A stretch of DNA of 64,000 nt. It comes from Paraphaeosphaeria minitans. Its lineage: Eukaryota; Ascomycota; Dothideomycetes; Pleosporales; Didymosphaeriaceae. Positions 35,401-45,899 of this stretch are shown in pieces (position 1 is the first letter of the stretch; each line of letters opens with the position of its first letter). A model generated the notes under the pieces. That model made no database searches. It was not told the origin of the DNA and saw nothing but the letters and a program-made list of their open reading frames with translations. Both the position numbers and the translations under genes were made by a program. The stretch spans positions 2,542,001 to 2,606,000 of the forward strand of contig WJXW01000002.1 of assembly GCA_015832175.1 (NCBI GenBank), written 5' to 3'.

Positions 35401-36700
35401 TATAATATGCACCTAGAGCGCATAGGCGGCGTAGGTGCTTTACCTTTAGGCCTTAATTTATCCTAGTTTAGAGAGCTTAGCCCCTTTAATAGGCTTTAGA
35501 TTTATTTTAACAGTAATAATCTAGCTAATTAGGCTAATATTAGCCTATAGGTTAAGAATTATTTAGAGTACCTTCTCTAAGCCTATATTTCTAGCTACGC
35601 TATACGTGCGCTTTATACCTAGTAAGATATAAATTAGTAGGCGCCTTACTATACCTAAGTTATAGGTAAGGCTTAGCCTTTTCCTATATAGTTTACTTGT
35701 ACAAGAATCTAGTTAGGATTACCACCTCTATATTTATTAGTATAGTAGCTAGTTTTATAGCACTTATAGTAGGTAACACTTTTTTTATGTTAGGTTTTAC
35801 TATTACCTTTAGATATTCAGCAGTTTAGCGTAGTATTCTTAGATTTCTTTAATATATAACATAGGCTTAACTCCTATATTATAGGTGTACAGCGTAGTTT
35901 TCGCTTAAGCATAGAGCCTAAAGTAATAAGGTCTTCCCTAGTTATAGGCACCTAATAGTAGTTAGTAATAGCCTTCTATAGCTTAGGTTTAAGCTTAGAG
36001 AAGAGGTGCTACACCCTTTACTCCTTAGTGTAAGGTATAAGTTAATCTTTAAGGACATTAAAGTAGGTTATAAAGGAGTTAATAGTTTAGTCTCTTCGCT
36101 ATATTACCTAAGTATACGCTATAGCTACTTCTAGGCTGTAATTTACTAGGTCTAAAAGTAAGTTAAGTATATACTACTTAAAATACTTCTAGGTAGGTAT
36201 TTTTCTTTTAGCTTTAAAAGTGCGCTTATAGTATATATACTATAGTTCTCTTAGGTCGCCTATAAAGTACTATATTACCTAGATAACTTTATCTCTATCC
36301 TACACAAATTCTTATAGTAAGAGGCAAAAGGCTACCTTATAAAAATAGAAGAATTTATAATACTCCTTAAGGTTCTTACCTCTATATTTAGTAGGGTCCT
36401 TAGGTTAAAGCGTATACTTAACGTATATTACTATATACGCTATAGGCGCGTCCTACTTATATATATTAGTAGATAGGATTTTAATATTCTTAGTAGCAGC
36501 TACTACGCTAGAGGTTTAGCTTATACTTTTAAGTTAAGAGATTTTATCTTCTAAAGTATAAAATTAATATATAGCGCGAAGCTTATTACGCTTCTTTTTA
36601 GTAACTAGAATACGCTACTTAAGTATTAAAAGTAGGCTTAAATTACGTATTCCTAGCTCCCCTCCTATATACTAAGTAAAAGGGTCTTTGCTTCTTTTAG
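32435..36700 (-). pseudogene. Gypsy-1b gag and pol, proximal part, broken
   Basis: Minus-strand copy of the Gypsy-1a coding region. Gag about 36,650-35,900, protease about 35,800-35,400, RT about 35,050-34,300 with YLDN at 34,530-34,519, RNase H about 34,150-33,750, integrase about 33,300-32,435. It gives an independent view of the family. Where both copies can be read, stops fall partly at different codons, as expected if each copy was mutated by RIP separately. Confidence 0.8.
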
Positions 36701-36785
36701 GGGCTTTAAGTAAGGTCTACCCCTTACTAGTAGCTTGTGTAACTCTAGGAGCTATCCTTAGACTATTATAGATAAAGTATTATTA

Positions 36786-36995
36786 TATAAGGTCTAGTTA
36801 TAGGCAATAGTACTTACTTCACACTAGGAAGGACAGTGAAAAGATAACTCTAGTAATATTAATAGAATAATACTTATCTTATATAGAGTTGGCGCGTAGC
36901 GTAGGTTTTGCGTAGCTAGCTTACTTAGCGCACAGACCCTCTATAAGGCCTTGGCGCTAGATACTACAACACCTTAATAATATCGTGATCTACCG
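36786..36995 (-). repeat. 5' LTR of Gypsy-1b
   Basis: 210 bp. Its outer end (ctaccg, then GTTAC target duplication) is better preserved than in the other Gypsy-1 LTRs. Confidence 0.85.
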
Positions 36996-37001
36996 GTTAC
37001 A

Positions 37002-38450
37002 TTTTTAGATAACTAATTAATAATAACTATAATATGCTAGTAGTTATACCTGTTAAGGTGAGACTTAGGAAGCGGCGTAGTAAAGTTAATTAATATACTA
37101 TTCTAAAAGGTATCTAGAATAGGCAAAAAAATATAGTAGCCTATATTTTCCTTTACACTTTAACTTAGCTTACGCGCACGTTAGGCAGTTCTTAATATAC
37201 TAGGCGATACTGTTAGTACACCCTAGCTAGTAGAAGTTTCTAGATAGTTTATAGTAGGTTTCGTGCTTTCTGCTATAGCCGCTAATAGGGCTATTATAAT
37301 AAAGAGCGATAACCTAGGTCGTTAAGGCGTCGTTATATGGCATAAAGACTCTATTATTAATATATACTAGATTGTCTTTAATAGTGCAACTTTACAACTC
37401 TAACTATAACTTTACTATATAGTATAAGTAGTAAAGTAGACGTTATACGCCTAACTTAATTGCTTCTATAATAGCTAGAATTATTTTATTATATAGACTA
37501 TACGTGCGCAGCGAGCTATTAGGTTATATTTAATAATCTTAGAACTATTCTAAGATAAAGCGTCCTTATCTTAACTATTAGAGATAAGTAGCTCCTTACT
37601 AAGTGCATATACTATTTAAGATAAGCCTTACACGTCTAGTTCTATAGAGTTTATAATAATCTAGGTAAGGTAGATTACGTGTTGCGATTCTCTATTATAA
37701 CTAGGATAGGCGTTCATCTTAAATCTTTCTAGGGGGAGTAGGATCTAATACTACTACTAGATACGTTTATTATCTAATCTAGCTAGTAGGTTATTTAATT
37801 ATTAAGTTAGTGCGTTAGGTTTAGTGCCTTACTAACTAGGGCGATATTCTATTATAAGGTTAAACTCTAATAGGAATTCCGCCTATCGCGCTTATTAGTG
37901 GTTAAGCTGCTTTATTGTTATAAGATACTTTAATACCTTATAATTAGGAAACAACTTCACTAGGTTAGTAGTCCCTACTAGTTCTAGCCTCTATTCCTTA
38001 AACGCCTATACAATCACTATAAACTCTTTATTGTAAATAGGGTAGTTAAGCTCCGCTAGTTTTATCTTTATTAAAAAGAACGCAATTAGTTAAAGGACGT
38101 CTTTAGTCTTATTACTTATGTATTACGATAGGATTCTAGCGACCACCTAGTCTAACGCGTTTGTCTTAATAATCTTGGGCAGTGCGTTGTAGTCTTTAAT
38201 TATAATCTTATAGAGGCGTTAATAGTTAACGCATATATAGATACCCCTATTAGGTTTTTATACTACTAGTAATAGAGCTGTAAATAGAGATTTGCTCTTA
38301 CGTATATATCTCTTATTAAGCTTTATTTAGACATAGGTGTGTATTACCTTAGCCTCTTCTTAAGAGGCTCTAAAGTATTAATAGTATATAGGTTAACTTC
38401 CCTCTTTTAGGTGTATCTTATAATTAACGCTAGGTTAGAGCCTTAGGAGC
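37002..38450 (-). pseudogene. Gypsy-6 pol with most of the RT core missing
   Basis: The N-terminal RT block (NRGIYICVNY, then RLYKIIIKDYNALPKI) runs directly at about 38,170 into an RNase H start (TNALD, VVARILSQYISNKTKDVL, LIAFF). The normal catalytic RT core of about 200 residues, including the xxDD box, is absent. RNase H continues (YPIYNKEFI, EFNLIIEYRPS, GTKPNALT). Integrase follows: zinc domain near 37,300-37,180 ending CARK, then LPIPDTF, a DFIT-like LINFTTPLPKS, and IIVIIN-LSK at the Gypsy-1b border. Stops are TAG/TAA. Confidence 0.65.
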
Positions 38451-41400
38451 TCTATAGCCTCCTTAGGGTCCTAAAAGTCTACTATATAGTAAAACTACTT
38501 TAGTAGGCGCTGTTTTAATTCATCTTTAGTATATAGCGTCTTATTAAGCTTTAAGTAGAACTTCTTAAAGTTAGCCTTAGTAATAGCGGCGTAATCCTTA
38601 AAGAAGCTTATAAACGCGTAGTGTTTATTATTACCTACTATATTATTGCCTCCCTCTAATTGCTCCTATTCTTCTAGTATAATTTATATAACAAAGTCCA
38701 GGTTACGTTAGGCGAACTAGACAGCTACTTCTATAAAGATAATTACTATATTAACTCTCTTCTTTACCTTTAGGCAGAGTGTCTTATATACGTAGCTTAA
38801 CTACTAATTATAGGTTACTTAGATAGAGAGGCTTTACTAAAGACATAACTATTAATAGTAATTAGATTTAAGAGTAATTATTCTTTTAGCCTAGTTATAC
38901 ACTAAGTTGTGTAACTCTAACTAAGACTATCCTATAATTATGTTGTAGCTAACTATATCTATAACCTAGTGCTAATCCTTACTAATATAGTCTCCTAGAC
39001 TTATATACACCCTTACTATAGTGTCTATTATATTAACTAGTTTACTATCTATAAGGCGTAGTAATACTAGAGTGTTTACCTTTATAGTAGGTAGCTTATG
39101 TTATTATATAAACCTAGTGCTTACTACCTATTCTATACAGCTACTATTTAGTAAGAGGCTAGCTAAGACAGCTATAGACTAGAACCTCTTTACTTTAGCT
39201 TTTATTATTATCTATAGGCTGTGCGGTGGCCTATTAGGTAGTTAGTCTATAGTATTAACGTCTACTACTAAAAGTCTAAGCTCCTCTATCCTCTATATAG
39301 ACTAGTACGCGTTACTTAACAACGCATAAAATAGTTAGACGCTAGGTTAACTTAGCGCTTACTATAGATCCTAGTAGTAACAGAGAGTGTTAATAATCTC
39401 CTGTTTATACGCGAATAGTAAAAGTTCCTAAAGGTAACTATCTTTAGAACTTATACTTTTCCTAATTGCGTAGGCGTAGCCTTTCCACTACCTTTTTAAT
39501 AGTTATCTACTATAACTACTTAGACAGTATTATGGCAATCTTACCTAATAATTTACATAATGCTAGCTAGCTACTATTACTTAAATAATAACCTAGCTAG
39601 AGGTAGTGAATGTAGACGTTACGCTTTAGAATAATAAAGTACTTCTTTATAGGGCGCTAGTTTAGGTTATTATTCTACTTCTTCTCCTAGTCTAGCTTAC
39701 TATTGCTGCTATAGGCAGTAGGGTAATTATAGTTATAGTTCTTACTATCTAACCTCTTATTATTAGTGCCCTTAGACGGGTAGCTATTGTGTCTATATAC
39801 TATATTATATTATAACTCTAACACCTAAAGGCGCTAGGTAAGATTAGCCTATATCTTATTTAAGGGTTAGTTATTAATAGTAGGGCCCTTGAATTATTAA
39901 TTAAGGTTAGTAATCCTCTTAAAGTGTTTAGCGCGGCTATTTACTTAAGCTTATACACAAACTTTATTAAAGTAGCTAATCTAGGCACTAATAGCTTTAT
40001 TATTACCTTACTTAATTTTACCTATTTTTAATTTAGCTAGCGCTATGCTCTTCTTATTCTAGACTTTAAAAAAAGCCTCTAGATTATCTAATAACTTAGT
40101 GTGTTTAGTATACGCGTTAGCTAAAGTAGGATCTAAATAATAGTGCTTAATATAGTTAAAAGCAGCAGACTTACACTTATCCTATAGGTAGTAGATCTTA
40201 GACTACTTATTAGGTCTACTCTTATTATTATTACATAACTTATATAACTCTTAAAACTTTGTATTAGCTAAGGCACGCTATTACTCTAACTCTAGGTTAT
40301 TAGTGCTATAGTATTTATAGACGTCTAGCTAATAGTTATTAAACTTACGCTTGTTTCCCTGTGCGTAATATAGCGCTACTTATATTTAATAACAGCGTGT
40401 CTCCTTATTATTAAGGGCGTAAGGGATTCTTTAACTTAGTGCTTAACTTACTATTAGATAAGCTACTTAAGAAGTTATTAGAGCTATTAGAAACATTATC
40501 TCTAGCGTATTACTAAGAATAACGCTTTTTCTTCTAATAACGTAGCTTACCCTACTTAGCTTTCTTCTCTAAATAGGCGCGTTATAATTTTCTTAACTAA
40601 CTAGGGTATAGTAACTTATACTTATTCTTACGTGCACTAACCTTCTCCTTACACTCTAGTGCCTATTATAACTACTTCTTAATTATGTTATTCTTAGAGC
40701 GTAGGCGCTTAACTAGAGCCTTTATATTACTTAACTTTTAGTTAAGTGCCTTCTGTAGCTATTACTATTACTTATAGGCCTTATTATATTATCTACGTGC
40801 CCTATTATAGGCTGTAAGCGTAGAGCTTATTTAAATCTACGCGCTCTAAAGCTTGATAGCTACTATATTAAGATTCTATTTAATATATTAGTCGCGTATA
40901 AGGTACTTAGTAACTATAGTATACTATTTATAAGGGTACTCCTAAACTGCAGCTCTAAACGCGCTAAGGCTATTAACTAAAGAGATAATATTATTCTCCT
41001 TAAGTTTATTATTATTATTAACGTATATAAGGACTAAGTATTTACCCTTAACTTCCTTATTATTCTCTTTAGCTATCTGCACGCTAATAAATAGTAATAT
41101 CTAGCCCTTCGCCGCCTTAACCTAAGCTTTAGAGAGACGTTATAAGGTTATAAATACGTATAGGCCTTTATATATAGCTTAATCTATTATTAGGCGCGAC
41201 GACTAACAACGTATACACTAGAATATAGTTTTAGTATTATTATTGTCTTTGTAGTCTACGTTGCAGGGTAGTAATAGGTATATAATAAAGTCTAGTAGGG
41301 ACTTCTAAGGCACTTTACTAGCCGTAGTAGTAGATTTCTAAATAGAGTAGTTAACCCTAAATATACTAAGGCCTTTACTAACCTTATAGGAACTAGTAGT

Positions 41401-41607
41401 AGCGCTTAATAGGCGTTAATAGACTAATAGGTTAAAAGATACCTTTAGCGTAGGGGCTTTAGTGCGTTGTGTAATTATGCAATTAAGTAAGTTATTAAGG
41501 TTATTATTATTACTATCCGCCTCCTATGCTGTAGAGGTGTTATTACCTTAGATAATGAATTAAGTAACTTATTATAACAGCGCGTTGCTGTACTAAGTTA
41601 GCAGCGA

Positions 41608-41835
41608 GGGCTGTTATAATAATACACTATATATGTTACCTTCTTTAGCTAGGTCGCGTTGTTAATTATTAGGAGTTAGGAGTAAGGGCTATTATAATAA
41701 CGCACTATATGTGTCGCCTACTTTAGCTAGGTTATATTATTAATTATTAAGAGTTAGGAGTAAGGGCTATTATAATAATATACTATACATATTACCTTCT
41801 TTAGCTAGGTCGCGTTATTAATTATTAAGCGCTTT
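41608..41835. repeat. 78-bp tandem repeat, about three copies
   Basis: The word gggct followed by a ttataata-type run recurs at 41,608, 41,686 and 41,764, an exact 78-bp period. Each unit contains ctttagctaggt and ttaattatta. It lies in the leader or early internal region of Gypsy-6. Confidence 0.85.
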
Positions 41836-42025
41836 CTAGCGCTCTTTAGCTAATCTAGCTATTATAGTATGTAGGAAGCCTAATTAGGCCTATAGTGCTG
41901 CTAATCCTTAGTGTGTAGGGTGTGTATACTATGTATATAAACTAGTCGCATAAGTAACCTCTAACTATAAAGGACTTACGTAATTAGTCGCCTTTATTTA
42001 AGGTAGTTATAGGAACTATAGTTCA

Positions 42026-42288
42026 TATTATAGGCGGCACAGAGGCTTGTTGTTAATTAATTATATTAAACAAAGACTATAGTTAGGAAGCTAGATACTT
42101 AGGCGTAGACGTGTAGAGATCTAGTGCGCGAGGGCGCGAGTCTAATATAGGACTAGCGCACTAAAGTTGGCCTAATAAGCGAGAACTTTATCTAATCGCT
42201 CCGTCCTTGCGCCTAGCTCCATAACACTAGGCTACACTAGCTGTGCTAGTGTAGACCTAGATATAAGTATTAGCCTAGCAGTCTAATA
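42026..42288 (-). repeat. Probable 5' LTR of Gypsy-6
   Basis: About 263 bp, in element sense tattagactgc to gcctataata, which fits TGTTA...TAACA after RIP. Less AT-rich than its surroundings. No partner LTR is present, so its extent rests only on these ends and on the Helitron frame stopping at its border. Confidence 0.4.
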
Positions 42289-42859
42289 CTAATGCTAGAT
42301 AGTAAGGATTAAGCTATATATAATTGCGAATAGGTTTAAACTGTTTATATTATTTATCTAGAGGGACAATAAACGTAGGCTCAGAGGTATACTATGTTTA
42401 TATAAGATTAAATTTAGGCGTAAAAAGCCTTAAACTCTAAAGTGTCTACTCTAAAATTAGGGATAGTAGACACCTTAGGAGTTTTATAGTTAGCGTTATC
42501 TAGAGCTTCTTTATCTTGCTGTAATTAGCTAGTATATTCTTCTCTATTATATTTACTTTTATAAATATCTATTATAGTAGATGCGGATGAGTGCGTAGCG
42601 CTAGATCTAGTCTAGGTGCTAGTATTAGGCGAGGTATTAGTACTAGAAGAACTTATAGAGGTGTTAGGTAGAGACTAAATAACCTCTAAGTCCTACTCTA
42701 TAAAACTATTAAGAGGAAGTAATGTAAGCGTATTATAATTAAGAATAACATTATAGTATCCTAAGTAGTTTATAATTAGGAACAATAACTACCTTTACAC
42801 TATATATTGCCGCACTTAGTAGTTTTTTTAAAATTACTAGTTAACTTAATTAGGATTAT
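42289..42859 (-). pseudogene. Helitron-type protein, third part
   Basis: Minus-strand continuation of 51,540-52,362 through 44,916-44,937. It reads VRQYIV, LLFLIINYLGYYNV, LNYNTLTLLPLNSFIE, then an acidic/Ser-Thr-rich linker, TPKVSTIPNFRV, and NNINSLNLFAIIYSL, where the G-AFP-LFP-G-like block preceding the Helitron helicase-like domain is expected. It stops at the Gypsy-6 LTR. The Rep/helicase parts are not in the window. Confidence 0.6.
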
Positions 42860-44910
42860 TGTCCGTATAGTTTATTGTACAAGTAGCACTAGGTAAAGTA
42901 GGGGCCTACCTACCTGTAGGGACCTGCACAAGGACCCACTGCTTAGGTTAGCGCCAAGAGGCAGAGACTTTATAAGGTCCTTAGTGCCCCTTTGTACAAT
43001 AGACCAGACGTAATTAATTAAACCTACTTCTTACCCTTTACACAATAGTATACTATTAACCCTTAAATGCTCAATTATAGATTAAGCTAAACTAAAACTA
43101 ATTAGTAGTTAATTCTAATTAACTATAAACTAGTAAGGTCTAAAAACAGAGCGTCCTATAAGCTAGATGCGTAGGCTCTATATTATTACCTTTACTAGAG
43201 ATTAAATTTTAGATTATATAATAAGTAGAAACAAAGCGCGTATATCTATAAAGAGTCGCATAATCTAGTCTAAGCTATTCTATAGAAAAGGAAGGAGATA
43301 GTAAGTATATTCACAACCCTAAAAAACACGTCGCATAATTAAACTAGCAATAACTAAACGTAAACACGTTATATAATTAAACTAGCAACAACTAAACGCA
43401 GTTACGTCGCACAACTAAGAAAGATAATAATAATATAGCCTTAAGACTAGGAGACTTCCTAAAGGAACTATAACTTAAGGACGTTACGTAATAATTAATA
43501 CTACCTCCTTAGTAAGAAGACAAAGTAATATAGCTTTAATAAGTAGAGGAAGTAATAAATATTAAAGCTATTACCTTAAGAGGAGAGATCGCATAAAAGT
43601 ACTAGGTAGATAGAGTAAATTTACACAGCTACCTACCCCCTTCTCTAAAATAGCTAAACACTTATATAGTGTATATAATCGCGTAATATCGCGTAAGCAG
43701 CCTTAAAGATAAAGAGGTAATCTCTTCTTTTACTAAAGATTTTAATAACTAGAAAGAGAAAAACTTTAATAAAATTAGTTATATAGTAAGAAGAGAGCTT
43801 ATTACTTTTCTTATAAAAAAAGGCTTTATTACTACTAATATTATAATAAAAAACACTTATACAAAGAAACTCTTTAAACTATTATAGCTTAACTATAAGC
43901 TATAGACCTTTTATATAATAACACTATAACTACAACCTAAACCGCTTTACACAATCCTAATAAAGTAACCTACACTATCTGTAGGCAATACATATACATA
44001 TAGAGTATAGCTAGGGCCTATCTCTATACATACAAGGATAGAGACACTATATATAAAGCTACACTAGTAGTAATAGCCTAAAACCTAGACTACTTTTGCC
44101 TAACAAACTATATTATACAAAGAAGCTAGACACTCCTAGTCTCCTTAATAACTAGGAGATTATACTTCTATCTAGCTAGATAATATTATCCTTAACTTTA
44201 AAGGAGAGCTAGAGAATAAAGACTATTATATAAAAGAGGAGAAAAATAAATAAGACTAATAGGGTAATAAAGAAAAAGTATTGAAGGCCACCTTATACCT
44301 TACTTCTACTATATACCTTTATTATATAACTAGGAGCGATCCTTCTATACCTACTTACTAAGACCTAGCGCTAAGCATTATATTACTTAATACCCTACCT
44401 TTTGTTTACGCATAAGATATATGCCTAGAAAGAACTTTATTATGCGATATAACTCTACTACCGTGCGAAGGGGTAGAGTAAGAACTAAGTAGGTTAGCTA
44501 TTACTGCCTGTTTACACAAGAGTAGGTATAAATAGGACCTCTACTATACAGTAACACTGCACTTACCCCATAACCTGTTCTAATAAGGGAAGGCCAACTG
44601 TATAGATAGAGAAGGACAGGAAAGGGAAGTGTATAATAGATATAGGCTATTACATAAAAGAAAAGTTACTAGTGTCTATATAGTTTATTGTATAAGTAGC
44701 ACTAGGTGAAGTAGGGGCCTGCCTACCTATAGGGACCCGCACAAGGACCTACTGCTTAGGTTAGCGCTAAGAGGCAGAGACTTTACAAGGTCCTTAGTGC
44801 CCCTTTATACAATAGACTAGACGTAATTAATTAAACCTACTTCTTATCCTTTACACAATAGTATACTATTAACCCTTAAATGCTTAATTACAGATTAAGC
44901 CAAACTAATA
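42860..44910 (+). mobile_element. Copia-d1, internally deleted non-autonomous Copia
   Basis: 2,051 bp with LTRs 42,860-43,097 and 44,673-44,910 and ATTAT duplicated at 42,855-42,859 and 44,911-44,915. Inside it keeps the leader and gag start, jumps near 44,190 to the acidic gag/pol segment (equivalent to 23,286-23,430), and jumps again near 44,336 to the 3' region (equivalent to 27,660 on). Integrase, RT and RNase H are gone. The same junctions occur in Copia-d2, so it moved in trans using Copia enzymes (inference). Inserted in the Helitron frame. Confidence 0.9.
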
Positions 44911-44915
44911 ATTAT

Positions 44916-44937
44916 TGCTATTTATCTAAATAGGCTT
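44916..44937 (-). pseudogene. Helitron-type protein, 22-bp piece between two insertions
   Basis: It connects 42,859 to 51,540. Removing Copia-d1, Gypsy-7a and one copy of each target duplication keeps the minus-strand frame (EIIILKPI, then INSNNPN). Confidence 0.6.
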
Positions 44938-45348
44938 TGTTAAATCCAATAGGGTAGCTAGTTCTAAAGGGTTAAGGTTGGTTCTTGGGCAGGAGTACTT
45001 ATAGAAGGTAAAAGGTCTTATTAATATAATAGTATCTTGCGAAGTGTAACGAGTTAATAATTTAGTCTACTAGAATCTAAATAATAGATTAATAAACAGA
45101 TTAAACATAAGTATAGAGAGCCTATTCTTGCGTTTCTATATACTAAGGCTACTCTACTACTTAGTGCTCCTAAGTAACTAAGCACATTACGTGACCTACT
45201 TAGCTACTTAGGGCTCCTAAGCGGCTAAGCGCATTATGTAATCTAATCTAAGTCTCTTAGTATCTTATTATTATATCTATAACCCTATTGTTACTTTACT
45301 ACACCTTTATAAGTGCCTAACTCCTATATTACTATCTAGTTTATAACA
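44938..45348 (-). repeat. 3' LTR of Gypsy-7a
   Basis: 411 bp. About 225 bp at its left side (the R-U5 end in element sense) match the Gypsy-3 LTR end. The other half is unique and holds two related units of about 45 bp with cttag...ctaag palindromes (45,160-45,245). Confidence 0.9.
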
Positions 45349-45385
45349 TTATCCTCTCCCTTTCTATTCTTTGTCCTAAAGAATT

Positions 45386-45898
45386 ATGCCTACTAATCGT
45401 AATAGTACAAAGCGTTGTCACAACCTTATCTTTACTATTAAGAATTATAGTACTATTATAGTATCTAAGTGTTCTTTCTATAAGGCGTATTCTTGTATAT
45501 ATAAAGTCTATATTAGCTTAGGGAAGTGTAGTAAGTGTTAGAAATAAGAATTAAAGTGCAATATAACTATTACTTAAAATAAGTTCTTGTAGTTAGTATC
45601 TAAAAAGAAGAAGTTAGAGGCGCAAATATTAGAGGCGTGTAAAGAATAAAATACTATATTTAAGGCGCTACGCGTAGCGCGCGCAAAAGAGGAGTAGTTA
45701 TTAAAATAATTAGCACAGAATAAAAAGCGTGCTAGAGAGGTAATTATAGTAGAAAGTGCTGCGCTAATAGAGTTAGAAGAGGATCTAGTTTAGCCTATTT
45801 AGCCTATAGGTCCTACAGAGCTTAGCACGTCTATTTAGTTAGCAATAAATAATCTTCCTCTAGAGTTCTAGGACAACTTCGTAACTTTGCCTTCCTAG
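45386..45898 (+). pseudogene. Antisense Cys-cluster/coiled-coil accessory frame of Gypsy-7a
   Basis: 170 codons from ATG 45,386 to TAG 45,896-45,898, opposite to gag-pol and between pol and the 3' LTR. Cys at 29, 37, 48, 51 and 58; the last three form C-x2-C-x6-C, as in one half of a fungal Zn2Cys6 cluster. Then a Lys/Glu/Ala-rich stretch (about 74-125: KKKKLEAQILEACKE, FKALRVARAKEE, AQNKKRAREVI) looks like a coiled coil, followed by an acidic end (ELEEDLV). The first 51 codons are free of stops. About ten TAG/TAA follow. Homologous along its length to 58,216-58,695. A DNA- or RNA-binding regulator is conceivable, but nothing in the sequence proves it. Confidence 0.6.
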
Positions 45899-45899
45899 G

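Larger units (their letters stand above)
2645..36995 (-). mobile_element. Gypsy-1b, Ty3/gypsy element split by two large nested insertions
   Basis: It has 210-bp LTRs at 2,645-2,854 and 36,786-36,995 and is flanked by GTTAC (2,640-2,644 and 36,996-37,000). The element reads on the minus strand: 5' LTR, gag (about 36,650-35,900), protease, RT (around 35,000-34,300), RNase H, integrase (to 32,435 and 18,092-17,660), an antisense frame (16,951-17,530 and 2,870-3,789), then the 3' LTR. Copia-b (18,098-32,429) interrupts the integrase/chromodomain part and Gypsy-1a (3,796-16,950) interrupts the antisense frame. The RT catalytic box reads YLDN (minus strand 34,530-34,519); TGAT to TAAT is a RIP-type change. 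All frames contain many TAA/TAG codons and the element is dead. The exact terminal base of the LTR is uncertain: one LTR starts CGGTAG, others TAGGTAG or AGGTAG. Confidence 0.85.
37002..42288 (-). mobile_element. Gypsy-6, old truncated Ty3/gypsy element
   Basis: A third Gypsy family, on the minus strand. A probable 5' LTR at 42,026-42,288, a leader with 78-bp tandem repeats, gag-like sequence about 41,500-39,000, pol about 38,450-37,002, then a break by Gypsy-1b and the rest of integrase at 2,639-2,045. No 3' LTR was found. It lies between the Helitron piece at 42,289 and Gypsy-1b and is the oldest layer together with the Helitron. Gag is too decayed to give a sure zinc knuckle. Confidence 0.65.

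Noticed and set aside
36987..37006. Gypsy-1 LTR starting at tgtaac, with aaaaa as flank
   Set aside because: aaaaa does not recur at the other end. Taking GTTAC as target duplication gives equal 210-bp LTRs and restores the Gypsy-6 integrase frame. Some doubt on the terminal base remains because the TRTAA word precedes several LTR copies.
41608..41835. CRISPR array
   Set aside because: The units are contiguous and diverged with no unique spacers, and the genome is fungal.
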